Below, piece by piece: positions 1-10,214 of a DNA stretch of 64,000 nucleotides. The position numbers and the translations under genes were made by a program. The notes below the pieces were generated by a model that saw only the letters and a list, made by a program, of their open reading frames with translations, was not told where the DNA came from and searched no databases. This DNA is from Prevotella sp. (lineage in GTDB: Bacteria > Bacteroidota > Bacteroidia > Bacteroidales > Bacteroidaceae). Each line of letters begins with the position of its first letter. The stretch's first letter is position 1. The stretch lies in the NCBI GenBank assembly GCA_016285075.1, contig JAEEQB010000010.1:1-64000 (forward strand), in the 5' to 3' direction.

Positions 1-205
1 GTCGTTATCTTGGCATAAAACTCTAGTTTTGACTTTCCCATATTCATAATTGCTATACTTTATAGTAATAACGCAGAATGTGGGGAAATATTCGGTCAGA
101 AGTCACTTTTCAACCGTACAGGTCGAAAAAATTTGCATAATAATTGCTGCCGTGTATTCACAGTTGGAACACCGGTCAAAAGCATGAGAAGTAAACTGGT
201 TTGTT
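1..205. other. Left-edge non-coding stretch
   Basis: AT-rich sequence downstream of the minus-strand FISUMP-like gene. I see no open reading frame with a plausible start, no strong hairpin terminator and no repeat here. It may be a 3' flank whose partner gene lies outside the window. Confidence 0.4.
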
Positions 206-850
206 TTATTCTGTGACAGGACGGATGGTGCAGCCACTGCCACGATCTGCATGGTTTACCTCTACATAGGTTTTGCCGAAGCCATTACCGAAACAAAGAA
301 AGAATGAGTCACCCGTGCCGTTAGATCTCTCCGTTGAAGACGTGGAAGACCAATAAGAACCAGAGTAGTCATTACGGGGTGTATTTTCGTACCAGCGGGT
401 GCCTGCGCCGGGAAGAAAGATTGAATTGCCATTAGGACCAGTAAACCTGCATCCCTTGACACGTTTATATTTGATCAACTCTATTTTGCAACTATCCCTA
501 AGCAATTCCAGCTGCTCTTTGGTAGGCATACGCCAGCTTCCCAGCCATTTCACATGAGCTACATCATACTGACTACCTGCGATATCACCACCAATATCCT
601 TATATCTTTTGTATTGATTGTTTCCACCATATTTATAATATACCATACCGTAAATCGACTTCTCTTTTGTCTCGCCCCAAGCGTAATACTTTCCATCCTG
701 TTCAGGAGAGGAAGCACCCACATTGCAGCAGGCAAACTTCACACCAAAGCCCAGGTCAATAGCATGCGGATGATTGGAATCTGGACATGTTTGTGCAAAC
801 ATCATAATCATGACATTGCTAAGTGCCAGCAAAATAAACAATCTTTTCAT
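206..850 (-). CDS. Secreted FISUMP/DUF1566-like protein
   Basis: A 214-residue protein with a clear N-terminal signal peptide (basic MKRLF, hydrophobic stretch ending near the AQ at residues 19-20). The mature part has the pattern of FISUMP-type (Fibrobacter succinogenes major paralogous) or DUF1566 domains: an early DLGFGVKFACCNVGA segment, YYAWGETKEK, WRMPTKEQLELL, then GSYWSSTSS and a C-terminal GCTIRPVTE. These domains are C-type-lectin-like folds common in secreted Bacteroidales proteins, and their ligand is unknown. It starts 25 bp after the phosphatase stop and may be co-transcribed with it. The domain assignment is by motif; no enzymatic role is implied. Confidence 0.75.
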   Translation of the reverse strand: MKRLFILLALSNVMIMMFAQTCPDSNHPHAIDLGFGVKFACCNVGASSPEQDGKYYAWGETKEKSIYGMVYYKYGGNNQYKRYKDIGGDIAGSQYDVAHVKWLGSWRMPTKEQLELLRDSCKIELIKYKRVKGCRFTGPNGNSIFLPGAGTRWYENTPRNDYSGSYWSSTSSTERSNGTGDSFFLCFGNGFGKTYVEVNHADRGSGCTIRPVTE

Positions 851-875
851 ATACTCCTAATTTAATAAATCAACA

Positions 876-1346
876 TTATGTTTTCACTAATTCCTCCAGC
901 AATCCCTCGCAGGCATCTTCAAGGAGTTCGAGGGCAAACTCGAAGTCGCGAGTGGAGCCGTAGTAAGGGTCTGGCACAGTCTTCTGACCAGGATGGTGAC
1001 GCAGATAGTCGCTCATGCGGATAATCTTCTGCAGGTCGAGTAGGGTAGGGGCTTGCCGAGCCACATCATGATAGTTCTCCTGATCCATTACGGCTATCAG
1101 GTCGAAGCGGTCAAAATCACGAGAAGAAAACTGGCGTGCACGATGGTCAAAGGTATATCCATGCCTTTCTCCACACTGCCGCATCCTACGATCTGGCAAC
1201 TGTCCTACATGCCAGGAGCCAATGCCAGCAGAGTCTATCAGAAACTCATCGTCAAGTCCCTGCTCTGTCACTAGATGCCTCATAATGCCATCTGCAGCCG
1301 GCGAACGGCATATATTTCCCAAGCAGATAAATAGAATTCTTTTCAT
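876..1346 (-). CDS. Low-molecular-weight protein-tyrosine phosphatase
   Basis: 156 residues, the usual length of the family. The catalytic P-loop CLGNICRSP lies right after the start ([18 protein letters not shown]), with the nucleophilic Cys and Arg, and the general-acid loop DPYYGST lies near the C-terminus. Both are diagnostic for arsenate-reductase-fold tyrosine phosphatases of cytosolic type (Wzb/YfkJ-like). A longer frame reaching 1424 exists, but the minus-strand promoter box TACCTTTG at 1372-1379 lies inside that extension, so the start at 1346 is preferred. It is likely the first gene of a two-gene unit with the FISUMP-like gene. Its substrate is not evident from context; no capsule kinase is nearby. 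Confidence 0.92.
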   Translation of the reverse strand: MKRILFICLGNICRSPAADGIMRHLVTEQGLDDEFLIDSAGIGSWHVGQLPDRRMRQCGERHGYTFDHRARQFSSRDFDRFDLIAVMDQENYHDVARQAPTLLDLQKIIRMSDYLRHHPGQKTVPDPYYGSTRDFEFALELLEDACEGLLEELVKT

Positions 1347-1371
1347 CTTCGCTCTTTCATCAATTTGAACG

Positions 1372-1379
1372 CAAAGGTA
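1372..1379 (-). promoter_or_regulatory. Bacteroidota -7 box for the phosphatase gene
   Basis: TACCTTTG on the minus strand, 26 bp upstream of the ATG at 1346. It fits the TAnnTTTG consensus and rules out the longer upstream start. Confidence 0.65.
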
Positions 1380-1457
1380 CTGCTTTTTTGCCAAATCAGC
1401 AACTTTTTGTTTGCGGAAGTACATTTTTCACTTTTTTTTGAATGGTGGCAGCAAATT

Positions 1458-1501
1458 CTTCACTCTTCACTCTTCACTCTTCACTTTTTTTATTATCTTT
1501 G
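1458..1501 (+). promoter_or_regulatory. leuS promoter with CTTCACT repeats
   Basis: The -7 box TATCTTTG lies at 1494-1501, 43 bp before the leuS ATG. Immediately upstream is a tandem run of the heptamer CTTCACT (about four units, 1458-1486), followed by a T-tract. A similar run of ACTTTTC units lies before the tRNA-Gln promoter at 16.8 kb. Confidence 0.65.
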
Positions 1502-1544
1502 CAGCCTAAATAAACTATGTACACGAATAAAAATAAACGATACA

Positions 1545-4376
1545 ATGGATTACAACTTCAGAGAAATTGAGAAAAAATGGCATCAGCGGTGGGTGGAGCA
1601 AAAGACCTACCGCGTAGTGGAGGACCCCAAGAAAAAGAAGTTCTACGTGCTGAACATGTTTCCATATCCTAGCGGAGCAGGTTTACACGTTGGACATCCC
1701 CTTGGCTATATCGCCAGTGATATCTATGCACGCTACAAACGGCAGAAGGGTTTCAACGTGCTGAACCCTATGGGTTACGATGCCTATGGACTGCCTGCTG
1801 AGCAATACGCTATACAGACAGGACAGCACCCCGAGAAGACCACCTTCCAGAATATTGACCGCTATCGTGAACAGCTGGACAAGATAGGTTTCTCATTCGA
1901 TTGGGAACGTGAAGTGCGTACCTGTGATCCTATTTATTACAAGTGGACGCAATGGGCTTTCCAGCGTATGTTCAAGTCGTATTACAGCACAGCATCGCAC
2001 AAGGCCCAGCCCACCATCAAGCTCATTGAGCATTTCGAACTGATGGGTACGGAGAACTGCAACGCACTTGGTACCGAGGAATTGCACTTCACCGCCTCTG
2101 ACTGGGCAAGCTACAGTGAGAAGAAGAAGCAGGAGGTGCTGATGAACTATCGTATTGCCTATCTGGCTGATACGATGGTGAACTGGTGTCCTGAACTGGG
2201 TACGGTTCTGGCCAACGATGAAGTGGTGGATGGTGTGTCTGTGCGTGGAGGCTATCCCGTGGTTCAGAAGAAGATGCGCCAGTGGTGTCTGCGTGTATCA
2301 GCTTATGCACAGCGTCTACTTGACGGATTGGAGGAGATCGATTGGACTGAATCGCTGAAAGAGACACAGCGCAACTGGATCGGACGCTCTGAGGGTACAG
2401 AGGTGGAATTCAATGTAGCCGACTCAGACAAGCACTTCACCATCTTCACCACCCGTGCCGATACGATGTTTGGTGTAACATTCATGGTACTGGCTCCTGA
2501 GAGTGAACTCGTAGCCGAGCTGACTACTCCTGAGCAGAAAGAAGAGGTAGAGAAATACCTGGAATACGTGAAGAAACGTACAGAACGAGACCGTCAGATG
2601 GATCATAAGGTGACAGGTGTGTTCTCTGGTTCCTATGCCATCAATCCCTTCAACGATGAGAAGATTCCCATCTGGATCGCCGAATATGTTCTGGCTGGCT
2701 ACGGAACGGGTGCCATCATGGCCGTGCCTGCACACGATTCTCGTGACTATGCCTTTGCCAAGCATTTCAACCTGCCTATCATCCCGCTGATTGAAGGTGC
2801 TGACGTGAGCGAAGAGAGCTACGATGCCAAGGAAGGAATCATGTGCAACTCTGCAAGCCCGAAATTCAGCCTCAACGGACTGACTGTGAAGGAAGCCATA
2901 GCTGCAACCAAGAAATTTGTGACAGAGCAAGGCCTGGGACGTGTGAAGGTGAACTATCGTTTGCGTGATGCCATCTTCTCACGTCAGCGCTATTGGGGTG
3001 AACCCTTCCCCGTCTATTACAAGGACAACATGCCCTACATGATACCCAAGGAATGTCTGCCGCTGGAACTTCCTGAGATTGACGAGTACAAGCCTACAGC
3101 TACGGGTGAACCTCCATTGGGTCATGCCAAGATATGGGCCTGGGACACCAAGACCGACAAGGTAGTATCGAAAGACCTCATCGACAACAGGACGGTCTTC
3201 CCACTCGAGTTGAACACCATGCCTGGCTTCGCCGGTTCCAGTGCCTACTATCTGCGCTATATGGACCCGAAGAACGAAAAGGCCCTTGTCAATCGTGATA
3301 TCGACGAGTACTGGCGCAATGTAGACCTGTATGTAGGTGGAACAGAGCATGCTACAGGTCACCTGATCTACTCACGTTTCTGGAACAAGTTCCTCTATGA
3401 CTCTGGCTATTCCTGTGAGGATGAACCCTTCAAGAAACTCGTTAATCAGGGTATGATCCAGGGACGCTCCAACTTTGTATATCGTATTGAGAACGAGGGA
3501 GCAGACAAAGGCAAGTTCGTCAGCTGCGGCTTGAAGGATCAGTACACCACCACACCCATTCACGTAGACGTGAACATCGTTTCTGCCGATGTACTCGATA
3601 TTGATGCATTCAGGGCTTGGCGTCCAGAGTACGAGAATGCCGAGTTTATCCTTGAGAATGGAAAGTACATTTGCGGCTGGGCCATTGAAAAGATGTCGAA
3701 GTCAATGTTCAATGTGGTCAATCCCGATATGATTGTTGAGAAGTATGGTGCCGACACCTTGCGTCTCTACGAAATGTTCTTAGGACCAGTGGAACAATCG
3801 AAGCCTTGGGATACCAACGGCATTGATGGCTGCCACCGTTTCCTTCGTAAGTTCTGGAACCTTTGCACGACGGGCTGCGACCCAGAAACAGCCAACGAGG
3901 AAGCCACCCCAGACAACCTGAAATCCGTACACAAGCTTATCAAGAAGGTAACACAGGACATCGAGACATTCAGCTACAACACAGCCATCTCGGCCTTTAT
4001 GATCTGCGTCAACGAGCTTTCCCAGCAGAAGTGCAAGAACAAGGAACTGCTGAAGACACTCGTTATACTCATTGCGCCCTTTGCTCCTCACATTGCAGAA
4101 GAGCTTTGGGAACAGTATGGTGAGCAAGGCTCTGTCTGCGACTCTCAATGGCCCGTTTGGGACGAGCAGTATCTGGTGGAAAGCCAGGTGAAGCTCGGCA
4201 TTGCCTTTAACGGCAAGACCCGCTTCGAGATGCAGTTCCCAGCCGATGCCGACAACCAGAGCATCCAGGACGCTGTTCTGGCCGACGACCGTGCTAAGAA
4301 GTATCTGGACGGATTCCAGGTAGCAAAGGTTATCATTGTCCCTAAACGAATGGTGAACATTGTGCTGAAGAAATAA
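1545..4376 (+). CDS. leuS: Leucyl-tRNA synthetase
   Basis: 943 residues from the chosen ATG. This cytosolic class I synthetase charges tRNA-Leu. The ATP-binding HIGH-type motif HVGH is at residues 48-51 after PYPSGAGL, and the second signature KMSKS is at 716-720. The region between includes the CP1 editing domain with the leucine-specific [12 protein letters not shown] and [15 protein letters not shown] segments, and the anticodon-binding domain follows KMSKS. The frame is open further upstream, but the start at 1545 begins the conserved [17 protein letters not shown] opening and lies downstream of the -7 box. It heads a compact run: yitT-like begins 2 bp after its stop. Confidence 0.97.
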   Translation: MDYNFREIEKKWHQRWVEQKTYRVVEDPKKKKFYVLNMFPYPSGAGLHVGHPLGYIASDIYARYKRQKGFNVLNPMGYDAYGLPAEQYAIQTGQHPEKTTFQNIDRYREQLDKIGFSFDWEREVRTCDPIYYKWTQWAFQRMFKSYYSTASHKAQPTIKLIEHFELMGTENCNALGTEELHFTASDWASYSEKKKQEVLMNYRIAYLADTMVNWCPELGTVLANDEVVDGVSVRGGYPVVQKKMRQWCLRVSAYAQRLLDGLEEIDWTESLKETQRNWIGRSEGTEVEFNVADSDKHFTIFTTRADTMFGVTFMVLAPESELVAELTTPEQKEEVEKYLEYVKKRTERDRQMDHKVTGVFSGSYAINPFNDEKIPIWIAEYVLAGYGTGAIMAVPAHDSRDYAFAKHFNLPIIPLIEGADVSEESYDAKEGIMCNSASPKFSLNGLTVKEAIAATKKFVTEQGLGRVKVNYRLRDAIFSRQRYWGEPFPVYYKDNMPYMIPKECLPLELPEIDEYKPTATGEPPLGHAKIWAWDTKTDKVVSKDLIDNRTVFPLELNTMPGFAGSSAYYLRYMDPKNEKALVNRDIDEYWRNVDLYVGGTEHATGHLIYSRFWNKFLYDSGYSCEDEPFKKLVNQGMIQGRSNFVYRIENEGADKGKFVSCGLKDQYTTTPIHVDVNIVSADVLDIDAFRAWRPEYENAEFILENGKYICGWAIEKMSKSMFNVVNPDMIVEKYGADTLRLYEMFLGPVEQSKPWDTNGIDGCHRFLRKFWNLCTTGCDPETANEEATPDNLKSVHKLIKKVTQDIETFSYNTAISAFMICVNELSQQKCKNKELLKTLVILIAPFAPHIAEELWEQYGEQGSVCDSQWPVWDEQYLVESQVKLGIAFNGKTRFEMQFPADADNQSIQDAVLADDRAKKYLDGFQVAKVIIVPKRMVNIVLKK

Positions 4377-4378
4377 GA

Positions 4379-5347
4379 ATGACGATACAACACAGAATGA
4401 TATGGAACGAGGCCAAGGACTATTTGTTTATAGCCCTTGGCCTCTTTATCTACACCATTGCCTTCACGGTGTTCCTCATGCCTTATCAGATAGTAGCAGG
4501 CGGTGTGACAGGTCTTTCTGCTATCATCTACTACGCCACTGGGTTCCATCTGGAGAATACCTATATTATTATCAATGGCTTGTTACTGGTTGTGGCCTTG
4601 AAAATACTTGGTGTGAAATTCCTCATGAAGACTATCTTTGCCATCTTCACGCTTTATTTCATGCTGATGTTCGCACAGGAAATCATTCCCAAGCAGGAGA
4701 ACGGACTGCCTATCAAACTGATGGGCGAAGGACAGGATTTCATGTCGATGATCATAGGCTGCGTGCTTACAGGCATTGCACTGGCAACGGTCTTCCTGAA
4801 CAATGGTTCAACAGGAGGTACGGATATTATTGCTGCTTCTGTCAATAAGTATCATAACATCTCACTGGGCAATGTTCTTATTGCAGTAGATTTTTGCATC
4901 ATCGGTTCATGTATGTTCTTTCCGCAATTCGGCAATTATCTGGAACGTGCTCACAAGGTTATGTTCGGCTTCTGCGTCATGGCTATGGAGAACTACGTAC
5001 TTGACTACGTGATGAACGCACGTCGGGAGTCGGTACAATTTCTGATTTTCACCAAAAAATGGCAGGAGATAGCCAATGCTATCGGCATAGAGATGAATCA
5101 CGGCGTTACTATCCTCGATGGACACGGATGGTATACAGGACAGGAAGTCAAGGTGCTCTGTATCCTTGCCAAGAAGAATGAGAGTCTCAATATTTTCCGT
5201 CTCATCAAAATGATTGATCCACAGGCCTTCGTATCACAGTCGAGTGTCATAGGCGTCTATGGAGAAGGCTTCGATGAGATGAAAGTGAAGGTAAAAACCC
5301 CTACCAACCCTAAAAACCCTAATAACCCTAACAACCCTACCAAATGA
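4379..5347 (+). CDS. YitT family membrane protein
   Basis: 322 residues. The N-terminal half has about five hydrophobic segments (the YitT/DUF161 membrane domain) with the typical early [16 protein letters not shown] and later [12 protein letters not shown] motifs. The C-terminal half is the soluble DUF2179 domain ([19 protein letters not shown], then [14 protein letters not shown]). The function is unknown; YitT proteins are inner-membrane proteins of uncertain substrate. The protein ends in an unusual Asn-Pro-rich tail encoded by AACCCT repeats (5299-5340). Its stop overlaps the rdgB start by four bases (ATGA), so translation is probably coupled. Confidence 0.88.
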   Translation: MTIQHRMIWNEAKDYLFIALGLFIYTIAFTVFLMPYQIVAGGVTGLSAIIYYATGFHLENTYIIINGLLLVVALKILGVKFLMKTIFAIFTLYFMLMFAQEIIPKQENGLPIKLMGEGQDFMSMIIGCVLTGIALATVFLNNGSTGGTDIIAASVNKYHNISLGNVLIAVDFCIIGSCMFFPQFGNYLERAHKVMFGFCVMAMENYVLDYVMNARRESVQFLIFTKKWQEIANAIGIEMNHGVTILDGHGWYTGQEVKVLCILAKKNESLNIFRLIKMIDPQAFVSQSSVIGVYGEGFDEMKVKVKTPTNPKNPNNPNNPTK

Positions 5348-5994
5348 AAATAGTCTTCGCCACCAACAACGAGCATAAGCTCTCCGAAATACGCAGCATC
5401 CTGAACGATAGCATTGAGGTTCTGTCGCTGAAAGACATAGGCTGTGATGTAGATATACCCGAGACAGGAGCCACACTTGAGGAAAATGCCCTGCAAAAAG
5501 CGGAATATATCTACAACCATTACCACATGGATGTCTTTGCCGATGACACAGGACTGGAGGTAGATGCACTCAATGGTGCTCCGGGTGTCTATTCTGCCCG
5601 CTACGCCGCTGTGAGATATGAAGCCACTGGACAGCATTCAGCAGAACAACCTGCCAGCCACGACTCAGAGGCCAATATGACCACACTATTGAAGGAATTA
5701 GAGAATAATAACAATCGTAAGGCACGATTCCGTACTGTCATAGCGTTAATACAGAAGAAGGATGTATGCCCCTGTGGCTGTACTAGCATCAAGGAGATTC
5801 ACCAGTTCGAAGGTATCGTTGAAGGTCAGATTATCAGAGAGCGTAGAGGAGGGGAGGGCTTCGGCTATGATCCCATTTTCCAACCTGACGGCTATGACCA
5901 GACTTTTGCAGAACTGGGGTTGGATGTCAAGAACCAAATCAGCCATCGGGCAAGAGCTGTGGCGAAACTATGTGAGTTTCTTAATAAAAAGTGA
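5344..5994 (+). CDS. rdgB: XTP/dITP diphosphatase (RdgB/HAM1)
   Basis: 216 residues. It hydrolyses non-canonical purine triphosphates (ITP, XTP, dITP) to monophosphates and so keeps them out of DNA and RNA. Family motifs are in order: [12 protein letters not shown] at the start, [33 protein letters not shown] and the terminal [10 protein letters not shown]. It is somewhat longer than the roughly 195-residue norm because of two low-complexity insertions: an acidic/His-rich loop after SARYA, and a segment with several Asn residues followed by a Cys pair (CPCGC) near residues 140-145. It is the third gene of the leuS run. Confidence 0.93.
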   Translation: MKIVFATNNEHKLSEIRSILNDSIEVLSLKDIGCDVDIPETGATLEENALQKAEYIYNHYHMDVFADDTGLEVDALNGAPGVYSARYAAVRYEATGQHSAEQPASHDSEANMTTLLKELENNNNRKARFRTVIALIQKKDVCPCGCTSIKEIHQFEGIVEGQIIRERRGGEGFGYDPIFQPDGYDQTFAELGLDVKNQISHRARAVAKLCEFLNKK

Positions 5995-6014
5995 TAAGTG
6001 ATAACCGATAAGTG

Positions 6015-7997
6015 ATGGATAAAGAATATAGTTCGAATCAACTTATAGCCATCAGGCACTTCTGTCTGACGGGCTTTTTATTGATCATTTGTCATTTATC
6101 ATTCTGCCCAGCAAGGGCACAAGTAGGAACGTGGAAAGCCTATATGGCCTATCACGATATCCAGCAGATATGCAAAGCCGACGACTATCTTTTTGTATTA
6201 GCCAGCAATGACCTCTATCAGTATAACCTCAACGATCAGAGCATTACTACTTACGATAAAATAAACGGACTGAGCGATTCTTACTTGACTCATATAGCAT
6301 GGAACCCTCAGGCTAAACGGCTCATTGCCATCTACCAGAATTCAAATATCGACCTCATTGACACAAAAGGCAATATTACCAATATTTCTGCCCTCTATGC
6401 AAAGACAATGACGGAAGACAAAACCATTGACAGTCTTACTATTGAAGGACCGTTTGCCTATCTCTATGCACGCTTCGGTATTGTGAAGGTGAATATGCAA
6501 CGAGCTGAGATTGCCGATACCTATAGGGAAAACCATCCTGAGTATCCTACACAGCTCCCTGCCTACGACAACAGCGACTATGAAAAATACCTGTCGCTTG
6601 TACAGACCCTGTTGCCTGGCGGCCCCAACAACAACTATTTCTACGAGTCGAAGTTTGCCAACAACCTGCTCTATACCACTGGCGGATTCTTTCTTTCAGG
6701 ACTTGCCGACCTGTTGCGTCCAGGAACTGTACAGGTGTGGGACGGCAATGACTGGCAGGTCTACGAAGACCACTTGGAGGCAACAACAGGTTATGATTAT
6801 ATTGACATCAACTGCATAGACTATGACCCTACGGACATCAGCCATGTAGCCGTAGGAGGACGCTGCGGACTCTATGAGTTCCAGAACGGCAAGCTGCTGA
6901 AGTATCACAACCAGCAGAACAGCCCGCTGAAAGGTGCAATGGATGGTTCAAATGAGTTGGGTAACAAATATACACTCGTACACGGTGTGAAGTTCGACAA
7001 GCAAGGAAACCTATGGGTCTTAAATAGTCAGGCTAATGCCACCTCGCTATTGGAACTCAAGAAGAACGGCGAATGGGAAAGTCATCACAGCAGCCTGCTG
7101 ACTGACAATACGAATATGAGCCTGCAAGGTCTGCGCTGTATGATCATTGACAGTCGTGGCCTGCTTTGGTTCTGTAATTCCCATTGGAACAACCCTGCAC
7201 TCTTCTGCTATAACTTCGACAACAACAACCTGCAGCGCTTCGATAAGTTCACCAACCAGGACGGCACAAACTATGTGATAGGTGGCGGCGTCAGCTGTGT
7301 CTGTGAAGATCTACAGGGAAACATCTGGGTAGGCACCAGCCAGGGACCGTTTATGATAGAACGAAGCGAAGTGGAACAGGTTGCTGGCTCAGGAACAGGT
7401 ACGGCCAGTGTAGTCTTCCAGCAAATCAAGGTACCTCGCAACGACGGCAGCAACTTTGCTGACTATCTGCTCTCTGGTGTCAGCATCAGCAGCATTGTCA
7501 TTGACGGCGGCAACCGCAAATGGTTCAGCACCAACGGAGCTGGCGCCTTCCTCATCAGTGCCGACAATATGGAACAGCTGCAGTATTTCACTGCCGAGAA
7601 CTCCAAGCTGTTAGCCAACAATGTGATGTCGTGCAGCATCAACCAGCAGACCGGTGAAGTGTTCTTCCTGACTGAGAAAGGCCTCTGCTCGTACATGAGT
7701 GACGCTGCACAGTCGAATCCTGAAATGACAAAGGACAATGTCTACGCCTATCCGAATCCCGTCACACCCGACTACACAGGGCTTATCACCGTTACGGGCC
7801 TTTCGCTCAATGCCGACGTAAAGATTCTCTCATCGAGTGGCAAGCTCATTGCTGAAGGACGCTCCAATGGCGGACTGTTCACGTGGGACGGTAACGACAA
7901 AAACGGACATCGTGTAGCCTCTGGCGTCTATATGGTCGTCACTGCTACCTCCGATGGCAAGAAGGGAACCGTCTGCAAAATAGCCGTCATCAATTAG
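6015..7997 (+). CDS. porZ: Type IX secretion-associated PorZ-like propeller protein
   Basis: 660 residues. After an N-terminal signal segment (hydrophobic LTGFLLIICHLSF, ending near ARAQ), the mature protein opens with VGTWKAYMAYHDIQQI, typical of PorZ. Two-component-regulator-type propeller repeats follow (for example GNIWVGTSQGPFMI and GLLWFCNSHWN). The C-terminus (VYAYPNPVTPDY, later GVYMVVTAT) is a type IX sorting-type beta-sandwich. PorZ of Porphyromonas is a cell-surface component of the type IX attachment complex that delivers anionic LPS to PorU. A GTG at 6012 directly precedes the chosen ATG. It lies between rdgB and a CotH-like gene, in one transcriptional direction. Confidence 0.85.
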   Translation: MDKEYSSNQLIAIRHFCLTGFLLIICHLSFCPARAQVGTWKAYMAYHDIQQICKADDYLFVLASNDLYQYNLNDQSITTYDKINGLSDSYLTHIAWNPQAKRLIAIYQNSNIDLIDTKGNITNISALYAKTMTEDKTIDSLTIEGPFAYLYARFGIVKVNMQRAEIADTYRENHPEYPTQLPAYDNSDYEKYLSLVQTLLPGGPNNNYFYESKFANNLLYTTGGFFLSGLADLLRPGTVQVWDGNDWQVYEDHLEATTGYDYIDINCIDYDPTDISHVAVGGRCGLYEFQNGKLLKYHNQQNSPLKGAMDGSNELGNKYTLVHGVKFDKQGNLWVLNSQANATSLLELKKNGEWESHHSSLLTDNTNMSLQGLRCMIIDSRGLLWFCNSHWNNPALFCYNFDNNNLQRFDKFTNQDGTNYVIGGGVSCVCEDLQGNIWVGTSQGPFMIERSEVEQVAGSGTGTASVVFQQIKVPRNDGSNFADYLLSGVSISSIVIDGGNRKWFSTNGAGAFLISADNMEQLQYFTAENSKLLANNVMSCSINQQTGEVFFLTEKGLCSYMSDAAQSNPEMTKDNVYAYPNPVTPDYTGLITVTGLSLNADVKILSSSGKLIAEGRSNGGLFTWDGNDKNGHRVASGVYMVVTATSDGKKGTVCKIAVIN

Positions 7998-9407
7998 ATG
8001 AGAAGAATCCTGACCATAAACTACCTTTTCTTTATGGTATCTTTGCTTTCACAAGCACAAGAAGTTACTGAAATGCTGATTCCAGTACTGCATATTCAAA
8101 CGGTACGAAATGAAATGCCTCCATACACTGTCATCAGTGCTCCAGAGGGATGTATTGGTACCACTATCAAAGACAACAAATACGTGGCAGGAAGAATGGT
8201 TATGACCCTCAAAGCTGATACCCTGTACGATTCTGGTGAATACGAGAAAAGTGTCAGCGGCATGAGAATCAAGGTACGCGGCAATAGTACAGGAGCCTTT
8301 TTGGCCCAACGTCCCTATAAGATAAAACTCTCAAAGAAGTACGATTTACTCGGACGCACAGACCAAGAATTCAAACACAAGGAATGGGTGCTGCTGGCTA
8401 TGTACACATGGAATAAGAAAATGACCAATCACGAAAGTAATATCCTGAATATTGTTGGACTGACCATAAGCCGGCTGCTTGAGAAAGAGTGGACGCCTGA
8501 ATTTGACTTTGTTCATGTCATACTGAACGGAGAATACCAGGGAATGTACTATCTGATGGAATCAGTTGACAAAGGAGAGAAGCGTGTCAATATTAGTCCT
8601 GACGGCTTCTTGCTGGAACACGATGTCTTCTGGTGGAACGAAAAAGTATATTTCAAGACTGATCAACAGAGTCATGATAGTGGTTACACCTACAAATACC
8701 CAGACCCTGATAATGTGAACGACTCTATTCAAAGTGTAATCTCAGACTATATGAACCAAATAGAGCACAATATCCTTTTCTCTGAAGACATAGACCTGCT
8801 GTCGTTTGCCAAATGGCTGCTCATACATGACATTCTTGGAACTGACGATGCTGCTGGCTGCAACAGATATCTGTGTAAATATGACATGTGCACTTCATTG
8901 TTACAAATGGGGCCGCTGTGGGATTTCGACTCAATCTTCAGAAGCGATGGTTGGAGTTCTTTGCATCATTACGAATCGTTCTTCTATCCTCGGCTATTAC
9001 AAAGAACAGATTTCAGAGACATCTATTGCAAGCTATGGAAACAAGTAAGACCCCATTTGTTTGAGCGTATTCAAAACGAACTGAAGCAGGTGTGGAATCA
9101 ATATGGAGAAGTATTTGATGAAAGCATGAAACTGCATCAGACCAAATATCCCAGTGAAGGCCACCAAAGTTTCATATCACAGATTGAAGAAGTCAAGGAA
9201 AAACTGTACAGAAGAATAGAGATAGTTGATTCACTTATGTTGACTGATTTCAATGTTAACTGCATTAACCATCCTATTTATAACTCTCGTTCGAATACGT
9301 ACCTAATAGATATGCAAGGACGAAAACACCAGCAAACGCCATATCAAAGACTCACAAAAGGCATCTACATCTATCATGGAGAAAATAAGAAAATAGTCAT
9401 TCAATAA
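7998..9407 (+). CDS. Secreted CotH-kinase-like protein
   Basis: 469 residues with a signal peptide (YLFFMVSLLSQAQ). CotH motifs are in order: IKVRGNST near residue 90, RPYKIKLSKKYDLLG, WVLLAMYTWNKKM, then YLMESVDKGEKRV and GPLWDFDSIF, which supplies the metal-binding acidic pair. CotH proteins are atypical protein kinases or spore-coat proteins in Firmicutes. The Bacteroidota members are secreted and uncharacterised. The C-terminus (TYLIDMQGRKH, ending GIYIYHGENKKIVIQ) resembles a type IX sorting domain, which fits its position immediately after porZ with no gap. Confidence 0.8.
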   Translation: MRRILTINYLFFMVSLLSQAQEVTEMLIPVLHIQTVRNEMPPYTVISAPEGCIGTTIKDNKYVAGRMVMTLKADTLYDSGEYEKSVSGMRIKVRGNSTGAFLAQRPYKIKLSKKYDLLGRTDQEFKHKEWVLLAMYTWNKKMTNHESNILNIVGLTISRLLEKEWTPEFDFVHVILNGEYQGMYYLMESVDKGEKRVNISPDGFLLEHDVFWWNEKVYFKTDQQSHDSGYTYKYPDPDNVNDSIQSVISDYMNQIEHNILFSEDIDLLSFAKWLLIHDILGTDDAAGCNRYLCKYDMCTSLLQMGPLWDFDSIFRSDGWSSLHHYESFFYPRLLQRTDFRDIYCKLWKQVRPHLFERIQNELKQVWNQYGEVFDESMKLHQTKYPSEGHQSFISQIEEVKEKLYRRIEIVDSLMLTDFNVNCINHPIYNSRSNTYLIDMQGRKHQQTPYQRLTKGIYIYHGENKKIVIQ

Positions 9408-9412
9408 GCAAA

Positions 9413-9832
9413 ATGTCAATCAAAAGCAAGACAGCACTGTTCACCGACAAGACATTCATGAAGTTTGTCTTGGTAGGTATAGTCAACGTAACGGTTGGAG
9501 CAACGATTATGTTTGTCTTCTACAATGTTTTTCACTTTAGCTATTGGGTATCATCAGCATCCAACTATTTCTTTGGCAGCATTGTCAGTTATTTCCTTAA
9601 TAAGTATTTTACTTTCAAATTCCATGAAAAAGGGTGGTGGTCTATCGTTAAGTTCACACTTAATATATTTGTTTGCTATATAATTGCCTATAGCATCGCA
9701 AAACCGATGATGCAATGGATGCTATCCGATTTTAGCATGATAGTCCAAGAGAATGTCTCAATGGCCGTGGGTATGTGCCTGTTTACAGCATTGAATTATT
9801 TAGGTCAACGGTTCTTTGCTTTTCATGAATAA
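9413..9832 (+). CDS. GtrA-like membrane protein
   Basis: 139 residues with four hydrophobic segments: FVLVGIVNVTVGATIMFVFY, the YWVSSASNYFFGSIVSYFL stretch, FTLNIFVCYIIAYSIA, and a last one near AVGMCLFTALNYLG. The conserved LNKYFTFKF and NYLGQRFFAF pieces are typical of GtrA. GtrA proteins are thought to flip or transfer lipid-linked sugars for surface polysaccharide decoration. The gene follows the CotH-like gene by 5 bp and ends the run that starts at leuS. Its specific substrate cannot be told from the sequence. Confidence 0.85.
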   Translation: MSIKSKTALFTDKTFMKFVLVGIVNVTVGATIMFVFYNVFHFSYWVSSASNYFFGSIVSYFLNKYFTFKFHEKGWWSIVKFTLNIFVCYIIAYSIAKPMMQWMLSDFSMIVQENVSMAVGMCLFTALNYLGQRFFAFHE

Positions 9833-9971
9833 CATCAAATCCATCACAAGAAACAAAAGTTTACCCACCCTTATTACTGCCTCAGCCTGGCTTCAGGGGT
9901 GAGAGGACGGGACTTCGTTGGTGCAAGGTCCAAAGCGAATGGGAAAAAGGTGGAGGATAAAACGCTTTTGT

Positions 9972-10059
9972 CTATACGAAAAACACCTTGCGGCTATACG
10001 CAAATCACCTTGCGCCTTTGCACAAAATCTCCTCGCCTGTACGCAAAAACAAACGGCAA
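9972..10059. repeat. Imperfect 22-bp tandem repeats (four units)
   Basis: Units at 9972-9993, 9994-10015, 10016-10037 and 10038-10059 share a core like TATACGcAAAtCACCTTGCG. Units 1 and 2 are nearly identical, while 3 and 4 are progressively diverged. Spacing is exactly 22 bp with no spacers, so this is not a CRISPR. Confidence 0.6.
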
Positions 10060-10120
10060 TTTTTCGAAACTATAACAGGAACAAGCCACGCGAATGCTAA
10101 ACCGGAAACGCCATGAAGGG

Positions 10121-10153
10121 GCAAAAAAAATAAACCCAGGGCGTTGCCCTGGG
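10121..10153 (-). terminator. nadA terminator
   Basis: A strong hairpin, CCCAGGGC / GCCCTGGG with a short loop (10135-10153). On the minus strand it is followed by a T-rich tract (10121-10134). It lies 62 bp past the nadA stop. Confidence 0.8.
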
Positions 10154-10214
10154 TAAATAAACGTAGTAACCATCGTCCTAAAGGTGCAAAAGCCAATTTC
10201 TGCAGCATTGATTC

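Larger units (their letters stand above)
9833..10214. other. Intergenic stretch with decayed 22-bp repeats
   Basis: No credible gene lies between the GtrA-like gene and the nadA terminator. It contains four imperfect 22-bp direct repeats at 9972-10059 and the nadA terminator hairpin at 10135-10153. Confidence 0.5.

Noticed and set aside
1365..1544. Longer N-terminus for leuS from the first ATG of its frame
   Set aside because: The extension covers the promoter box at 1494-1501 and low-complexity repeats, and the conserved LeuRS start is at 1545.
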